Source: Symbiodolus clandestinus (lineage in GTDB: Bacteria; Pseudomonadota; Gammaproteobacteria; Enterobacterales; G038960095). From it: a stretch of DNA of 64,000 nt. The notes under the pieces were generated by a model. The model made no database searches and was not told the origin of the DNA. It saw only the letters and a list, made by a program, of their open reading frames with translations. The position numbers and the translations under genes are program-made. Location: assembly GCA_038960095.1 (NCBI GenBank), contig CP152425.1:434001-498000 (forward strand), read 5' to 3'. Positions 1 to 10,066 of this stretch are shown piece after piece; the stretch's first letter is position 1, and each line of letters begins with the position of its first letter.

Positions 1-1
1 T

Positions 2-784
2 GTCGATAGCCATGTCGAGTTAGCGCCTCGTGATATTGTTGCACGAGCCATGCACCAAGAGATGAAGCGTTTAGCAACTCCCTGCCTCTATCTAGATATC
101 CGCCATCAACCCGCCTTATTAATCCAACAGCGCTTTCCAGCGCTCTATCAACGTCTCAGTGCGCTTGGGCTCGACTTAACACAACAACCGATACCGGTAG
201 TTCCGGCTGCACACTACACTTGTGGCGGGGTCGTGGTGGATCACTCAGGTCGTACGGACATTGCAGGCCTCTATGCGATTGGTGAAGTCAGCTATACGGG
301 CCTACATGGTGCTAACCGTTTAGCTTCCAATGCCTTATTGGAATGTATTGTGTATGCTTGCTCAACTGCTAAGGCGATACGCTGCCAATTAGCACAGCTT
401 TCTGCCTCAAAGCCCTCGCTGATTACCAATTTCCCCTCGATGATTGATCAGCCGTTAGCCACCCACTGGATCGAACGACAGCAAGCGCTACAGCAGCTTT
501 TGTGGAATCAAGTCGGGTTAATCCGCAGCCATTCTGACTTAGAACAAGCTCTCGAAGCGATTCAAACCCTTAAAGCTGATCTCAATCAAGCCAGGCAAGC
601 ACCGCCTCTTTCTATTCCTTTATTGAACTTATATCAACAATGCCAGGTAGCACACTTGATAGTCCGCTGCGCCTTGCAACGCCAAGAGAGCCGAGGATGT
701 CACTACCTGATTGAGCACCTGAAACCGCTATCTTCCTCGGCTAAACCGACTATCCTTTCTCCGCAGCAGTTTTCTGATCCTTAA
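2..784 (+). CDS. nadB: L-aspartate oxidase, C-terminal part (5' end outside window)
   Basis: L-aspartate oxidase oxidises aspartate to iminoaspartate with FAD, the first step of de novo NAD synthesis, with quinolinate synthase as partner. The frame is open from base 2, before the first in-window Met at 50, so the gene starts upstream; about 260 C-terminal residues are present. Visible family signatures are the APRDIVARA stretch near the window edge, the PAAHYTCGG active-site/FAD segment and GLYAIGEVSYTGLHGANRLAS, followed by the helical C-terminal domain. The stop overlaps the 3' end of the convergent ygfX by 35 bases. No lesion is seen in the visible part. Identification is firm; completeness cannot be judged. 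Confidence 0.95.
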   Translation, partial: VDSHVELAPRDIVARAMHQEMKRLATPCLYLDIRHQPALLIQQRFPALYQRLSALGLDLTQQPIPVVPAAHYTCGGVVVDHSGRTDIAGLYAIGEVSYTGLHGANRLASNALLECIVYACSTAKAIRCQLAQLSASKPSLITNFPSMIDQPLATHWIERQQALQQLLWNQVGLIRSHSDLEQALEAIQTLKADLNQARQAPPLSIPLLNLYQQCQVAHLIVRCALQRQESRGCHYLIEHLKPLSSSAKPTILSPQQFSDP

Positions 785-1193
785 GCACGGTTCGCACCAC
801 TCGACACAAGGCACGCCATTCAGCGATGGTTAAACCATCGATCGCTATCCACAGCCTTATTTCCCGCTGCTCGTGAGTCAGTCGTAGCCAGATCCCCCAG
901 GGGGTTGATAGAGTAGCGAGTAATTGCCAACAGTGCCCTTGCCAAAATACTGTCCGATCACCGCGCAATCGGATGGGGCCTATTGCTGCCAGTAACCGGC
1001 GCCGATTCATTAATCCTTCGTAGCCAACAGCACTTAGCAATAAAGGGGTGATCAACCACGGGATCACTGGCCATATCGTAAAAACCACTATTAATGCCAA
1101 GCTGCCATAGCCAGTTAACCAACATAGATCACTGAAGCGCGAATAACGCAGCTGCGCCTCCCAAAGCGGTTTGGTCTCAACGATTGTCGTCAT
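750..1193 (-). CDS. ygfX: YgfX-family inner-membrane protein
   Basis: This 147-residue protein matches the YgfX (CptA-like) family: a short N-terminal stretch, two adjacent membrane segments (about residues 23-40 and 42-60), then a soluble domain with the WQG.CWQL and AEWRALCRVVR patterns. In E. coli YgfX sits with SdhE (YgfY) and has been described as a membrane toxin affecting MreB and FtsZ. Here sdhE is absent from the window; the gene lies between nadB and ygfZ, an arrangement seen in Oceanospirillales and Pseudomonadales. It is divergent from ygfZ and its 3' end overlaps nadB. Toxin activity is family knowledge and not shown here. Confidence 0.75.
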   Translation of the reverse strand: MTTIVETKPLWEAQLRYSRFSDLCWLTGYGSLALIVVFTIWPVIPWLITPLLLSAVGYEGLMNRRRLLAAIGPIRLRGDRTVFWQGHCWQLLATLSTPWGIWLRLTHEQREIRLWIAIDGLTIAEWRALCRVVRTVLKDQKTAAEKG

Positions 1194-1269
1194 GGCACGT
1201 TGGAATAGTCGATCTTAATCCGATAGCTATGTAAAATAACAAATTCTTACTCAATACACTGATTAAGCG

Positions 1270-2244
1270 ATGTCGATGAATACCAGCTTCCATTGGCCAT
1301 CCGCCCCTTTATATGTTGCTGAACAACTGCCTCTGAGCCTACTACCGCTCAATGATTGGGCGCTAGTCACTATCAGTGGTGCTGATCGCTATCGTTATCT
1401 GCAAGGACAAGTGACTTGTGATGTTAATACCTTGCAACAGGATAAACGATTATTGGGGGCTCATTGTGATATTAGCGGTAGAATGTGGAGCTGCTTCCAG
1501 CTTTTTGAACTGGGAGAGCAATTAGCACTTCTACAGCGCCGTTCCGTCTGTGAGCAGCAAATGCAGGCTTTACGGCAATATGCGATGTTTTCTCAGGTAA
1601 CCATTACCCATAATGACAATTATCGGTTACTTGGCATTGCTGGCCAAGGGGCGCGACAGGCCCTAACGGCCTTATTCCCGCAGCTACCCACTGCACAAAT
1701 GCCTATCCTGGCGCTTGAACCTGACTGTCTTCTTTATTTTCCCAAACCCACTGAACGTTTTTTAATAATTACTGTTGAACCCAACGAAAAAATTAGCCAA
1801 TCTTTGCTTGACCAAGGCGCACAGCATGGGGCAGCTGATCAATGGTTAGCCTTAGATATTGCCGCTGGGCAACCAATTATTGATGCACCCAATAGTGGCC
1901 ATTTATTACCGCAAGCCGTGCAATTAGACCAACTACAGGGAATTAGTTTTACCAAAGGCTGCTATATTGGGCAAGAAGGGGTAGCGCGCGCGCAATATCG
2001 CGGTGCTCAGAAACGCGCACTCTATTGGTTAACTGGACAAAGCCCGCAACTGCCCACCGTCGGTGAATCATTAGAATTATCGGTAGGGGAAGGACGCTGG
2101 CGATCTAGTGGTCGTGTATTAGCCAGCGTTCGTTTGATTGATGAAACGGTGTGGATACAGGCAGTACTACCCGCTCAATTAGCTCCCTCCACGCCTTTAC
2201 GTATCCCCAATAGAGCCGATAGCTTATTGACTTTAGCTCCATAG
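1270..2244 (+). CDS. ygfZ: tRNA-modifying / folate-binding protein YgfZ
   Basis: YgfZ is a tetrahydrofolate-binding protein that helps maintain some iron-sulfur enzymes such as MiaB. The 324-residue product has the usual family length and carries the diagnostic KGCYIGQE motif at residues 230-237, whose Cys is the conserved functional residue, followed by VARAQYRG. The N-terminal GADRYRYLQGQVTCDV segment is also typical of the GcvT-like fold. Start at 1270 gives MSMNTS; a second Met two codons on is equally possible. It is transcribed away from ygfX with a gap of 76 bases. No lesion is seen. Confidence 0.93.
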   Translation: MSMNTSFHWPSAPLYVAEQLPLSLLPLNDWALVTISGADRYRYLQGQVTCDVNTLQQDKRLLGAHCDISGRMWSCFQLFELGEQLALLQRRSVCEQQMQALRQYAMFSQVTITHNDNYRLLGIAGQGARQALTALFPQLPTAQMPILALEPDCLLYFPKPTERFLIITVEPNEKISQSLLDQGAQHGAADQWLALDIAAGQPIIDAPNSGHLLPQAVQLDQLQGISFTKGCYIGQEGVARAQYRGAQKRALYWLTGQSPQLPTVGESLELSVGEGRWRSSGRVLASVRLIDETVWIQAVLPAQLAPSTPLRIPNRADSLLTLAP

Positions 2245-2674
2245 CTTCCGAAAAGCATGGGAGAATAGGTTCGAGAGCAGTTGTTTGGGGTAATACGATA
2301 CTTTACCGCTAGTTACTGCCATTCGAAGGCTTCCTCATTTTTTAGGTACCCTAACAGGCATTGTTGAGCAAATCGAGACCAAAAAAGTATTTTCCTCTGG
2401 TGTTACAGATTTAAGCAACAGATTGCCGTATCGACATACCGAGAGCAGTTAATTTGTTCGGCCATTTAACGCCGGCAATCATCCATCTCTCCAACCTGCA
2501 AGAAATTACGCAAAGCCGCTGTGGGATAACTCTAATGAGGTAGCTCTGCAATTGCTCTCAGGGCTACCTCATTAAAAATATAGAAAACTAACTGATGCCA
2601 TAGCCACCTTGACATACCTAGCATGGAAGCTATAACCAATACAATCAACCCTATTTGTAAAATGGAGTCAGGCT
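2245..2674. other. 430-base intergenic region with one hairpin
   Basis: No open frame with plausible protein sequence is present. The only clear structure is the palindrome at 2533-2574, listed separately. The Shine-Dalgarno of the next gene (GGAG at about 2664) lies at the right end. The segment sits at the boundary between the conserved nadB-ygfZ block and an accessory LRR/IS island, so it may hold decayed mobile DNA, but I recognise none. Confidence 0.5.
2533..2574. repeat. Palindromic repeat copy 1 (12-bp stem)
   Basis: TAATGAGGTAGC at 2533-2544 pairs perfectly with GCTACCTCATTA at 2563-2574 around an 18-base loop; A residues follow on the plus strand and T-rich sequence is lacking, so it is not a standard terminator. 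The left arm plus the first loop bases (TAATGAGGTAGCTCTGCAAT) recur at 6913 with one mismatch, and the right arm recurs with a one-base gap at 6899-6910. The two copies bracket the LRR/IS1182 island. Confidence 0.7.
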
Positions 2675-3973
2675 ATGAAGATATGCCCTGATAATGCTCG
2701 CCTGGCACTGCTCATTGCCTTACAGGAAGGCACTCACCATTTTTCCGATCCAGGGATGATTGCCATACTACACTGGTATGAGAAAGAGTTTGCAGCTGCC
2801 AGGCGAAAAAATTTGACGGCGCCGCTGGACCTAACTAACATCGAACTACAAATTTTACCGAACTGGGTAACTTTACCGCTTGCCTTTGGTGTTCCCTATG
2901 TGCAATTAGCAGAAAATCCAGAGTTAACGGATATCACTAGCCTACAAGCCATGCCTATCCTGACTAAGCTAGGAACCATAGAACACGCCATGGATACCGC
3001 CGACTCACCCGAACTGGCGCTTGCCCTAGAAACCATTAGAACAGTGCTCTTAAATACAAAAGATTGCATTAGATTATCACTAAAAGGGCTAAAGCATATT
3101 CCTGTCTATATACAACTGCTGTCTGATATAGAAGTGATAATTTTAGTAGATGCCCGTGATATAAAAAGCCTAAAACCTATCAGAAACTTCAGTAAACTAA
3201 AAAGATTATCCTTAAATGAAATACATTGTGTCCCCAATTTAAAAGATCTCATCAATCTACCCATCATCGACTCTTTAAATATTTATCATGCTTGCCATAA
3301 GACTATCCTGGAAGGAATCAATAATCTGCGCCATCTAAAAGATATTTCTATTAGCTGGGGTAGTATGCTGGATTTAGAACCGTTAAAAAAACTAGCGAAG
3401 CTTGAGTATTTATCTATTTATGCTTGTGACAACTTACAAGATTTTAGATTAGGTAGTGAGCTACCTAATTTACAAAAACTCGATATCGCTTCTTTAAGGG
3501 AATTGAGAGAATTCTCGATAGATCATTCCTGTATCTCATTAAAATGTCTTACGATTACGATGAGTAGCTACTTAGAAGTTGTTACTGGCATCCATCTGCT
3601 ATCGAATCTTGAGGAGTTGGAACTATCAGCGAACAATAATTTGCATACCATCACAGGCCTGGAATCAGCCGCTGCATTAAAGAAGATTACCATTGGAAGG
3701 CTGCCTCCTAGCCTGATCAAGCGTAGTCTAAAAACCCAGATTGCTTCTGGGAAATATAGGAGCTTTCTCGCCAACGACACCGAAATTGATCTGGAGCACG
3801 ACTCTATCCCTGAATCGAAGCCTATTTCGGTAAAACTGTTGGCGCAGGAGATAATCACCCTAGCTGCGCCGACTACGCTATCTAGGCCTCAGACTGCCTT
3901 ACCGAAGGCAGTTTATCCCCTTGTGGTTCCCGAATTACTGCGTTCTTCGCCCAAAATCCAAACTTTCCAGTAA
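2675..3973 (+). CDS. Leucine-rich-repeat protein, candidate secreted effector
   Basis: This 432-residue protein has about eight leucine-rich repeats of 20-23 residues between roughly residues 155 and 345, for example SLKPIRNFSKLKRLSL, LEPLKKLAKLEYLSI and TGIHLLSNLEELEL. An N-terminal helical part of about 100 residues precedes them and a proline-rich tail follows. No signal peptide or membrane segment is visible, so it is not an ordinary surface internalin; LRR proteins of this kind in host-associated gammaproteobacteria are often type III effectors, which is inference here. GGAG seven bases before the ATG supports the start. A segment near residue 340 (GRLPPSLIKR) resembles DRMPPAIRAG in the convergent neighbour, with whose 3' end it overlaps by 39 bases. 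No catalytic domain is recognised. Confidence 0.7.
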   Translation: MKICPDNARLALLIALQEGTHHFSDPGMIAILHWYEKEFAAARRKNLTAPLDLTNIELQILPNWVTLPLAFGVPYVQLAENPELTDITSLQAMPILTKLGTIEHAMDTADSPELALALETIRTVLLNTKDCIRLSLKGLKHIPVYIQLLSDIEVIILVDARDIKSLKPIRNFSKLKRLSLNEIHCVPNLKDLINLPIIDSLNIYHACHKTILEGINNLRHLKDISISWGSMLDLEPLKKLAKLEYLSIYACDNLQDFRLGSELPNLQKLDIASLRELREFSIDHSCISLKCLTITMSSYLEVVTGIHLLSNLEELELSANNNLHTITGLESAAALKKITIGRLPPSLIKRSLKTQIASGKYRSFLANDTEIDLEHDSIPESKPISVKLLAQEIITLAAPTTLSRPQTALPKAVYPLVVPELLRSSPKIQTFQ

Positions 3974-5020
3974 CAAGGTACCCTCACCTAGGGGACGAGC
4001 ACTATTAGCATCATTATGCAAGGTTCCTGAACACTCAGTCTCCCCATTAGCCACCATCGCCTGTCCTAGCTCAGCGATCGAAAACGGACTATCCACTGAT
4101 CCTGCCGAACTGGTTGTCTGCCTAACATCACTGGCGGTTGCTCCACCCGTGGTAGTCGACAGTTCTTGCAGATCATCCTGCCCATCATCTTGCACTTCAT
4201 CCGGAGCATTCGGGATCTCAGGCTGCAGGACAGCCAGCATATCAGCACGCGCATCAGCCGGCAGACCAGCTCGTATAGCAGGCGGCATCCGATCCAGTAT
4301 AATTTCTAGTATAGCTTCCGGGATACCTGGTTCCTCAACTTGACTGAATCGCCAATCAACGTCGCAGCCGTTTATAGTGACCGTTTGTAATGAATCCATT
4401 GAATGCAACGGCGTTAAGTCAATAGACTCTCTGCTGTTCGTCAGTTCAATGGCTTGGAGATGAGTCAGAGCCTCTATTCCACGAAAACTGGTGAATTTTT
4501 CTGCATGAAAAATACGGATGGTTTGTAGATTTTGCACATTTCCGATGCCGCTAAAGATATCCCCTGCTCCTATCTTTTCGATATTCAACTCTGTAACGTG
4601 CGACAATAGGCGCAAGAACTCTACGCATGCTGAGGAGTTATTTAAGGTATAATCTTTCAGAGTTAATACTGATCCTGGTTCCTCTAAGTTTTCTTTTATA
4701 GCCTTGATCAGCTTCCATTCTTCCTGTATTTCCTCCATTCTGGAATAAATATCATTGACTTTGGCTACATCAGCATAATTTTCGGCAAGATCCGCTGCTA
4801 GCGGTTGTAACTGCTCGGGCAGTTTTTCAATGACATCACTCGTGACCTGCAGCGAGGCTCGATGAGCCAGATCAGAAAAACCCGTTTCTTCCTTTCGCGA
4901 GTGTAGATCCTGTATGGTACTGAAATACCCTTTAACCTTCGGATCACCTGCTGGGTCCTGCTTTTCTTCGAGAGCTTGTCATAGTGCCTGCCGTTCGGGA
5001 GCGTCGTTTCCTGGGAACAT
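3935..5020 (-). pseudogene. LRR protein gene interrupted by TGA at codon 14
   Basis: From an ATG at 5020, with AGGA about 12 bases upstream, the frame reads MFPGNDAPERQAL, then TGA (4979-4981), then stays open for 347 codons to the stop at 3935. Coding quality continues on both sides of the stop, so a nonsense mutation in an intact-length gene (361 codons) is the simplest reading. The next in-frame ATG is at 4738 and would give 267 residues. The product has a helical N-terminal region, about four LRR units (e.g. GIGNVQNLQTIRIFHAEKF) and an acidic, Thr/Ser-rich tail. It converges on and overlaps the neighbouring LRR gene. Recoding of UGA is unlikely because UGA is a normal stop elsewhere in the window. 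Confidence 0.65.
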
Positions 5021-5117
5021 AAAATATATCATTCCTTTTTCTGTTTTTGCCTTTTTCCATATTGCTCTAGGAGAGCATTCCTATTGTTTTAGAAATTTTC
5101 AGACAAGTCAACTGTTT

Positions 5118-6880
5118 CAGATACTGTTGGCGAATTAAATGGCTTACTATAGAGTTCTAATGAGGTAATCATAGAGGCTATCCATTATGTCGTTACAAAC
5201 CACATCGAACCAAGAGATTCCTCTGCAGACGGTTGAAGTTGCAAGAGCCGCTTTTCCTAAAGGTCATCCTTATATAACATTGCGGGATGAACTGGGTACC
5301 CTTTATAGTGATGAAGATTTTGTCAAGCTGTTTTCGAAGCGTGGCCAGCCTGCGATATCACCCTGGCGGTTAGCACTGATTACCCTTATGCAGTTTCGCG
5401 AGAACCTTTCGGATAGGCAAGCTGCTGAGGCAGTACGAGCCAGGATTGATTGGAAATATTTATTAGGGCTTGAGCTTTCTGACCCCGGTTTTAATTTTTC
5501 AGTACTTTGTGAATTTCGCATGCGCCTGATTGTAGGAAGCGCTGAACAGCAACTTTTAGAATTGCTGTTGGATAAATGTCGTACTCATGGATTAATAAAG
5601 GCTAGGGGACAACAGCGAACTGACTCGACGCATGTTTTAATGGCTGTTCGTGAATTAAAGCGGTTGGAGTTGATTGGAGAGACCTTAAGAGCAGCTCTTA
5701 ATGAAATCTCTAAAAAAGAGCCCCAGTGGCTTAAAAGCGTATCACTGCCTAGTTGGTATGACCATTATACCAAACGGATAGAGGATAGCCGACTACCGCG
5801 CAGTGAAAAAGCACGCAGCCAGTATGCACAAATGATGGGTGAAGATGGTTTTAGATTACTTGCATGGATTGACACGCCCTCTGCTCCTAAAGCACTGGGG
5901 AAGTTGATGAGTATACGGGCCTTAAGAACTGCTTGCATAAGGCATTATGAGGTCGTGCCGAACAGTGAGAGAGGAGCTCGTATACGCTTTAAGACAGATA
6001 AAGAAGTAACCCAAGCAACAGAAGAAATTGTGTCCCCTTATGATCTTGATGCACGTTATCGCAGCAAAAGGGGGAAGCATTGGGTGGGTTATATGGTGCA
6101 CCTCAGCGAAAGTTGTGATGATGAAACAGTACATTTAATCACTCATGTAAAGACTACACCTGCTAATAGGCATGATATAGAGAGTACCGAGAGTATTCAT
6201 CAAGCTATGGCTGAAAAAGAGCTGTTGCCAGCCCAGCACTTTGTTGACTCAGCTTATATTTCAGCGGAACTTCTGGTTAACAGTAAAATAAATTATGGTA
6301 TTGCTTTAGTTGGCCCCCCTCGAGGTAATACCAGTTGGCAGAAACAGGTTAAAGGGGCTTATACTCGAGAACAATTCTTAATTAATTGGCAACAACGAAC
6401 GGTTCACTGTCCTCAAGGGTTAAAATCAATCAGTTGGAACGATCGCTTTATTAAGGGTAAGCTCTATCACAAAGTTTCATTTTCTAAAACAGCCTGCGCT
6501 GTTTGTAAAGAACGGCGCCGCTGTACTCAAGCTAAGGAAACCGCTCGCAGGTTACGCCTGCTCCCTCAAATACAGCATGAAACACTACAGATAGCCCGTC
6601 AACTCTCGGACAGCCGTGAATGGCGTCGCACTTATGCACGACGTTGGGGTATTGAGGGGACTTTATCGCAAGGTATCCGTGCTTTCGGTTTACGTCAGGC
6701 GCGCTACCGTGGTTTAGTAAAGACGCAGCTGCAGAATCTTGCTACAGCTGCTGCTATCAATATCCAACGGCTCATAGCGTGGTTACATCAACAGCCTCGT
6801 GAGGTAAAACGAATATCTCGTTTTGCTCAGTTGGCAGTAGCAACTTGAGAGGTTACTTAATAATTCGCCAACAGTATCTG
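5118..6880 (+). mobile_element. Complete IS1182-family insertion sequence
   Basis: A perfect 20-bp terminal inverted repeat, CAGATACTGTTGGCGAATTA at 5118-5137 and its reverse complement at 6861-6880, bounds a 1763-bp element holding a single full-length transposase gene. Both ends and the gene are intact, so it may be active. I see no clear target-site duplication beyond a short T run on each side. It lies directly upstream of the broken LRR gene, without interrupting it. Confidence 0.88.
5187..6848 (+). CDS. IS1182-family DDE transposase
   Basis: The 553-residue product has the IS1182 layout: an N-terminal DUF772-like domain (RGQPAISPWRLALITLMQF and WKYLLGLELSDPGFNFSVL), a central DDE catalytic core with the KRGKHWVGYMVHLSESC and HFVDSAYISAELL stretches, a Cys-rich insert (CPQG, CAVCKERRRC) and the C-terminal YARRWGIEGTLSQGIRAFGLRQARYRG block carrying the catalytic Glu. 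Length matches intact family members and no frameshift is seen. AGAGG nine bases before the ATG supports the start. Confidence 0.93.
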   Translation: MSLQTTSNQEIPLQTVEVARAAFPKGHPYITLRDELGTLYSDEDFVKLFSKRGQPAISPWRLALITLMQFRENLSDRQAAEAVRARIDWKYLLGLELSDPGFNFSVLCEFRMRLIVGSAEQQLLELLLDKCRTHGLIKARGQQRTDSTHVLMAVRELKRLELIGETLRAALNEISKKEPQWLKSVSLPSWYDHYTKRIEDSRLPRSEKARSQYAQMMGEDGFRLLAWIDTPSAPKALGKLMSIRALRTACIRHYEVVPNSERGARIRFKTDKEVTQATEEIVSPYDLDARYRSKRGKHWVGYMVHLSESCDDETVHLITHVKTTPANRHDIESTESIHQAMAEKELLPAQHFVDSAYISAELLVNSKINYGIALVGPPRGNTSWQKQVKGAYTREQFLINWQQRTVHCPQGLKSISWNDRFIKGKLYHKVSFSKTACAVCKERRRCTQAKETARRLRLLPQIQHETLQIARQLSDSREWRRTYARRWGIEGTLSQGIRAFGLRQARYRGLVKTQLQNLATAAAINIQRLIAWLHQQPREVKRISRFAQLAVAT

Positions 6881-6898
6881 TTTCAAATGGCTATACCG

Positions 6899-6935
6899 GG
6901 GCTACTCATTTTTAATGAGGTAGCTTTGCAATTGC
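6899..6935. repeat. Palindromic repeat copy 2
   Basis: GGGCTACTCATT (6899-6910), two T residues, then TAATGAGGTAGCTTTGCAAT. This is the right half of copy 1 (2563-2574, with one base missing) followed by the left half of copy 1. The two units therefore occur in opposite order at the two edges of the LRR/IS1182 island, just upstream of rplU. Confidence 0.6.
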
Positions 6936-7048
6936 CCTGTATTCTCCTTGCCAATAGGTGCCATTACGCTTAGAATGGCCAGTTTGATGTCAATACAGAT
7001 TACGCCAAACAATAGCGCTGATAGAACTCTAGCGCACGGAGCATTAAC

Positions 7049-7375
7049 ATGTACGCGGTTTTTCAAAGTGGTGGTAAGCAGCATCGCGTTAGCGAAGGCC
7101 AGACTATCCACATCGAAAAGATTGATCACCCTACTGGGGAGCTGATTGAGTTTCCCCAAGTATTAATGGTTGCCCAAGAGCAACAAGTCACCTTAGGTGC
7201 TCCGTTTGTTGAGGGCGGTAAGGTGACTGCTGAAGTTATCGGTCATGGCCGTGGTGATAAGATTCGCATTGTTAAATTTCGCCGCCGTAAACATAGCCGT
7301 AAACAGCAGGGGCACCGCCAATGGTTTACCGCCATTAAAATCCGTCAGATCACTGGCGAAAGCCATTTAGTATAG
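7049..7375 (+). CDS. rplU: 50S ribosomal protein L21
   Basis: Ribosomal protein bL21 binds 23S rRNA in the large subunit. The 108-residue product begins [18 protein letters not shown] and ends with the conserved [13 protein letters not shown] region and the basic [16 protein letters not shown] segment, all diagnostic. GGAG eight bases before the ATG fits the start. rpmA follows after 10 bases, and obgE lies downstream, the usual rplU-rpmA-obgE order; yhbE, often between rpmA and obgE in enterobacteria, is missing. Confidence 0.97.
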   Translation: MYAVFQSGGKQHRVSEGQTIHIEKIDHPTGELIEFPQVLMVAQEQQVTLGAPFVEGGKVTAEVIGHGRGDKIRIVKFRRRKHSRKQQGHRQWFTAIKIRQITGESHLV

Positions 7376-7385
7376 GAGCAGTGCA

Positions 7386-7655
7386 ATGGCTCATAAAAAG
7401 GCTGGGGGGTCTATCCGCAACGGACGAGACTCCGAAAGTAAACGCTTAGGGGTTAAACGCTTTGGCAGCGAGAAAGTTAAGGCCGGTAATATTATTGTGC
7501 GGCAACGAGGCACTCACTTCCATCCTGGGGTTAACGTTGGGTGTGGTAAGGACCATACGCTATTTGCGCTGATTGATGGCAGCGTACAATTTACGGTCAA
7601 AGGGCCGCGCCGTCGCAAAACTGTTAATGTAGTGGCAGTGACTACAGAATCTTAG
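7386..7655 (+). CDS. rpmA: 50S ribosomal protein L27
   Basis: Ribosomal protein bL27 reaches the peptidyl-transferase centre. The 89-residue product starts [20 protein letters not shown], the expected form, and contains RLGVKRFG and [15 protein letters not shown] lies six bases before the ATG. It is co-directional with rplU and probably co-transcribed. Between its stop and obgE (116 bases) there is a stem CTAACAGC/GCTGTTAG but no T run straight after it. Confidence 0.97.
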   Translation: MAHKKAGGSIRNGRDSESKRLGVKRFGSEKVKAGNIIVRQRGTHFHPGVNVGCGKDHTLFALIDGSVQFTVKGPRRRKTVNVVAVTTES

Positions 7656-7750
7656 GATCAAAAAACACTGAAGATCCTCTAAATTCTGCTTTTGATTCCC
7701 TCTAACAGCCGCTGTCCAATAGCTGTTAGCTGAACCCGCTGTTTTTCTGA

Positions 7751-8779
<1,029 letters not shown>

Positions 8780-8922
8780 CCGAAGTAGCTTCTATCCACG
8801 ATAATGCGGCAACCACGGTTATCTCTACAAAATCTATCACACCTGATTGACTTACCGTCGCTGAAGAATAGCCATACCCTAAGCTAAAGCAAATTTTTCT
8901 AGCCAGCTTTAGTTTAATGACA

Positions 8923-10054
8923 TTACTTCAACTGATCGCAAGCTTGTTGAATCCGTTGACAAGCGCGCGTCAATTCCTCGATAGAAAGTGCATAGGAGAT
9001 GCGAAAATAGCCTTCTACACCAAAAGCACTCCCCGGCACCACAGCAACTTTAGCACTATCCAATAGGTAATCAGCAAAATCATGGCTATTTTCTATGGGT
9101 TGTCCTGCCGGGGCACGCCGTCCAAATAGCGAGGTACAAGCTATCCATAAATAGAAGGCACCGGCTGGTTTATAACACTGTAAGCCTGACACACTCTGTA
9201 AAATGGAGATCGCACGGTCCCGTTTTTCCTGAAAAGTAATGGCATTTTTCCGGATAAAACTTTGATCGCCTTGCAAAGCTTCTCAGGTGGGCAGGCCCTG
9301 CTCCGTAACCAATCCGCCAACCGGTCATGGAGTAAGCTTTGGAGACGCCATTAATGATGACGACTCTATCACGACAATCAGCAGCAACTTGGACTAGGTT
9401 AGTGAATGATCTGCCATCAAATAGAATATGCTCATAGATATCATCTGATAAGACATGCAACTGAGGATGACGTCGTAAACAGTCGGCTAAAGCTTGTAGG
9501 GCTTCTGGTGCATAGCAGGCCCCTGTTGGATTACTCGGTGAGTTTAGGATTAACCATTTGCTCTTCGGCGTAATATGCCGCTCTAACAGCTCTGGCGTCA
9601 GTAAAAACTGGTCATCAGCCTGACAAGGCACTATTACTGGGATCCCACCAGCCAACTGAACCATATCAGGATAGGAAACCCAAAAGGGGGCCGGTATAAT
9701 CACCTCATCACCCGGATTAACGGTCGCCATCAGTAAATTATAAATGACCTGTTTTGCTCCACTACTGACCATTAGTTCATCGAGCGCATAAGTCAATTGA
9801 TTATCTCGCCTAAATTTCTCTTGAATCGCCTGCTTTAGCGTTATTAAGCCATCAACCGCCGTATATTTGGTCACACCCGCCTCAATAGCTTCTATGGCTG
9901 CCTGTTTAATTGAGATGGGTGTGTCAAAATCGGGTTCTCCGGCGCCCAATGAGATAAGATCAACACCTTGTTTTTTGAGCTCGGCACTTTTTTTGACAAT
10001 CGCCAAGGTTGAAGAGGGTTTAATCAGGGCTAAACGATCGGCCACCGCTAACAT
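8923..10054 (-). pseudogene. aspC: Class I aspartate aminotransferase, broken by internal deletion
   Basis: Class I aminotransferases of this branch (LSLGAGEPDFDTP type) make aspartate and related amino acids with PLP. The 5' part (10054 to about 9285) is normal, including PSNPTGACY and the PLP-lysine motif SKAYSMTGWRIGYGAGP. Right after GPAHL the frame breaks near 9276-9286, and the 3' part resumes in another frame at EALQGDQSF and runs to the stop at 8923 with a normal C-terminal domain (GAFYLW, VAVVPGSAFG, FRISYA). Relative to family members about 25 residues are missing at the junction, so the lesion is a deletion of non-triplet length, not a single-base error. Function is probably lost. 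Confidence 0.85.
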
Positions 10055-10066
10055 AGCAAGGTCTCC

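Noticed and set aside
3921..4343. 140-residue plus-strand ORF rich in Ser and Ala
   Set aside because: It lies opposite the coding strand of the LRR pseudogene and has the biased composition of an antisense shadow; no family resemblance.
4979..4981. UGA in the LRR gene as a recoded codon (Trp or selenocysteine)
   Set aside because: UGA ends many intact genes here and the prfB UGA autoregulation site is conserved, so UGA is a stop; no selenocysteine structure was seen.
5158..5167. Further copies of TAATGAGGTA at 5158 and 27291
   Set aside because: Only the ten-base core is shared; the second overlaps the atpE stop codon. Both are probably chance matches.
7703..7740. Stem CTAACAGC/GCTGTTAG after rpmA as a terminator
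   Set aside because: No T run follows within a few bases and rpmA-obgE are normally co-transcribed.
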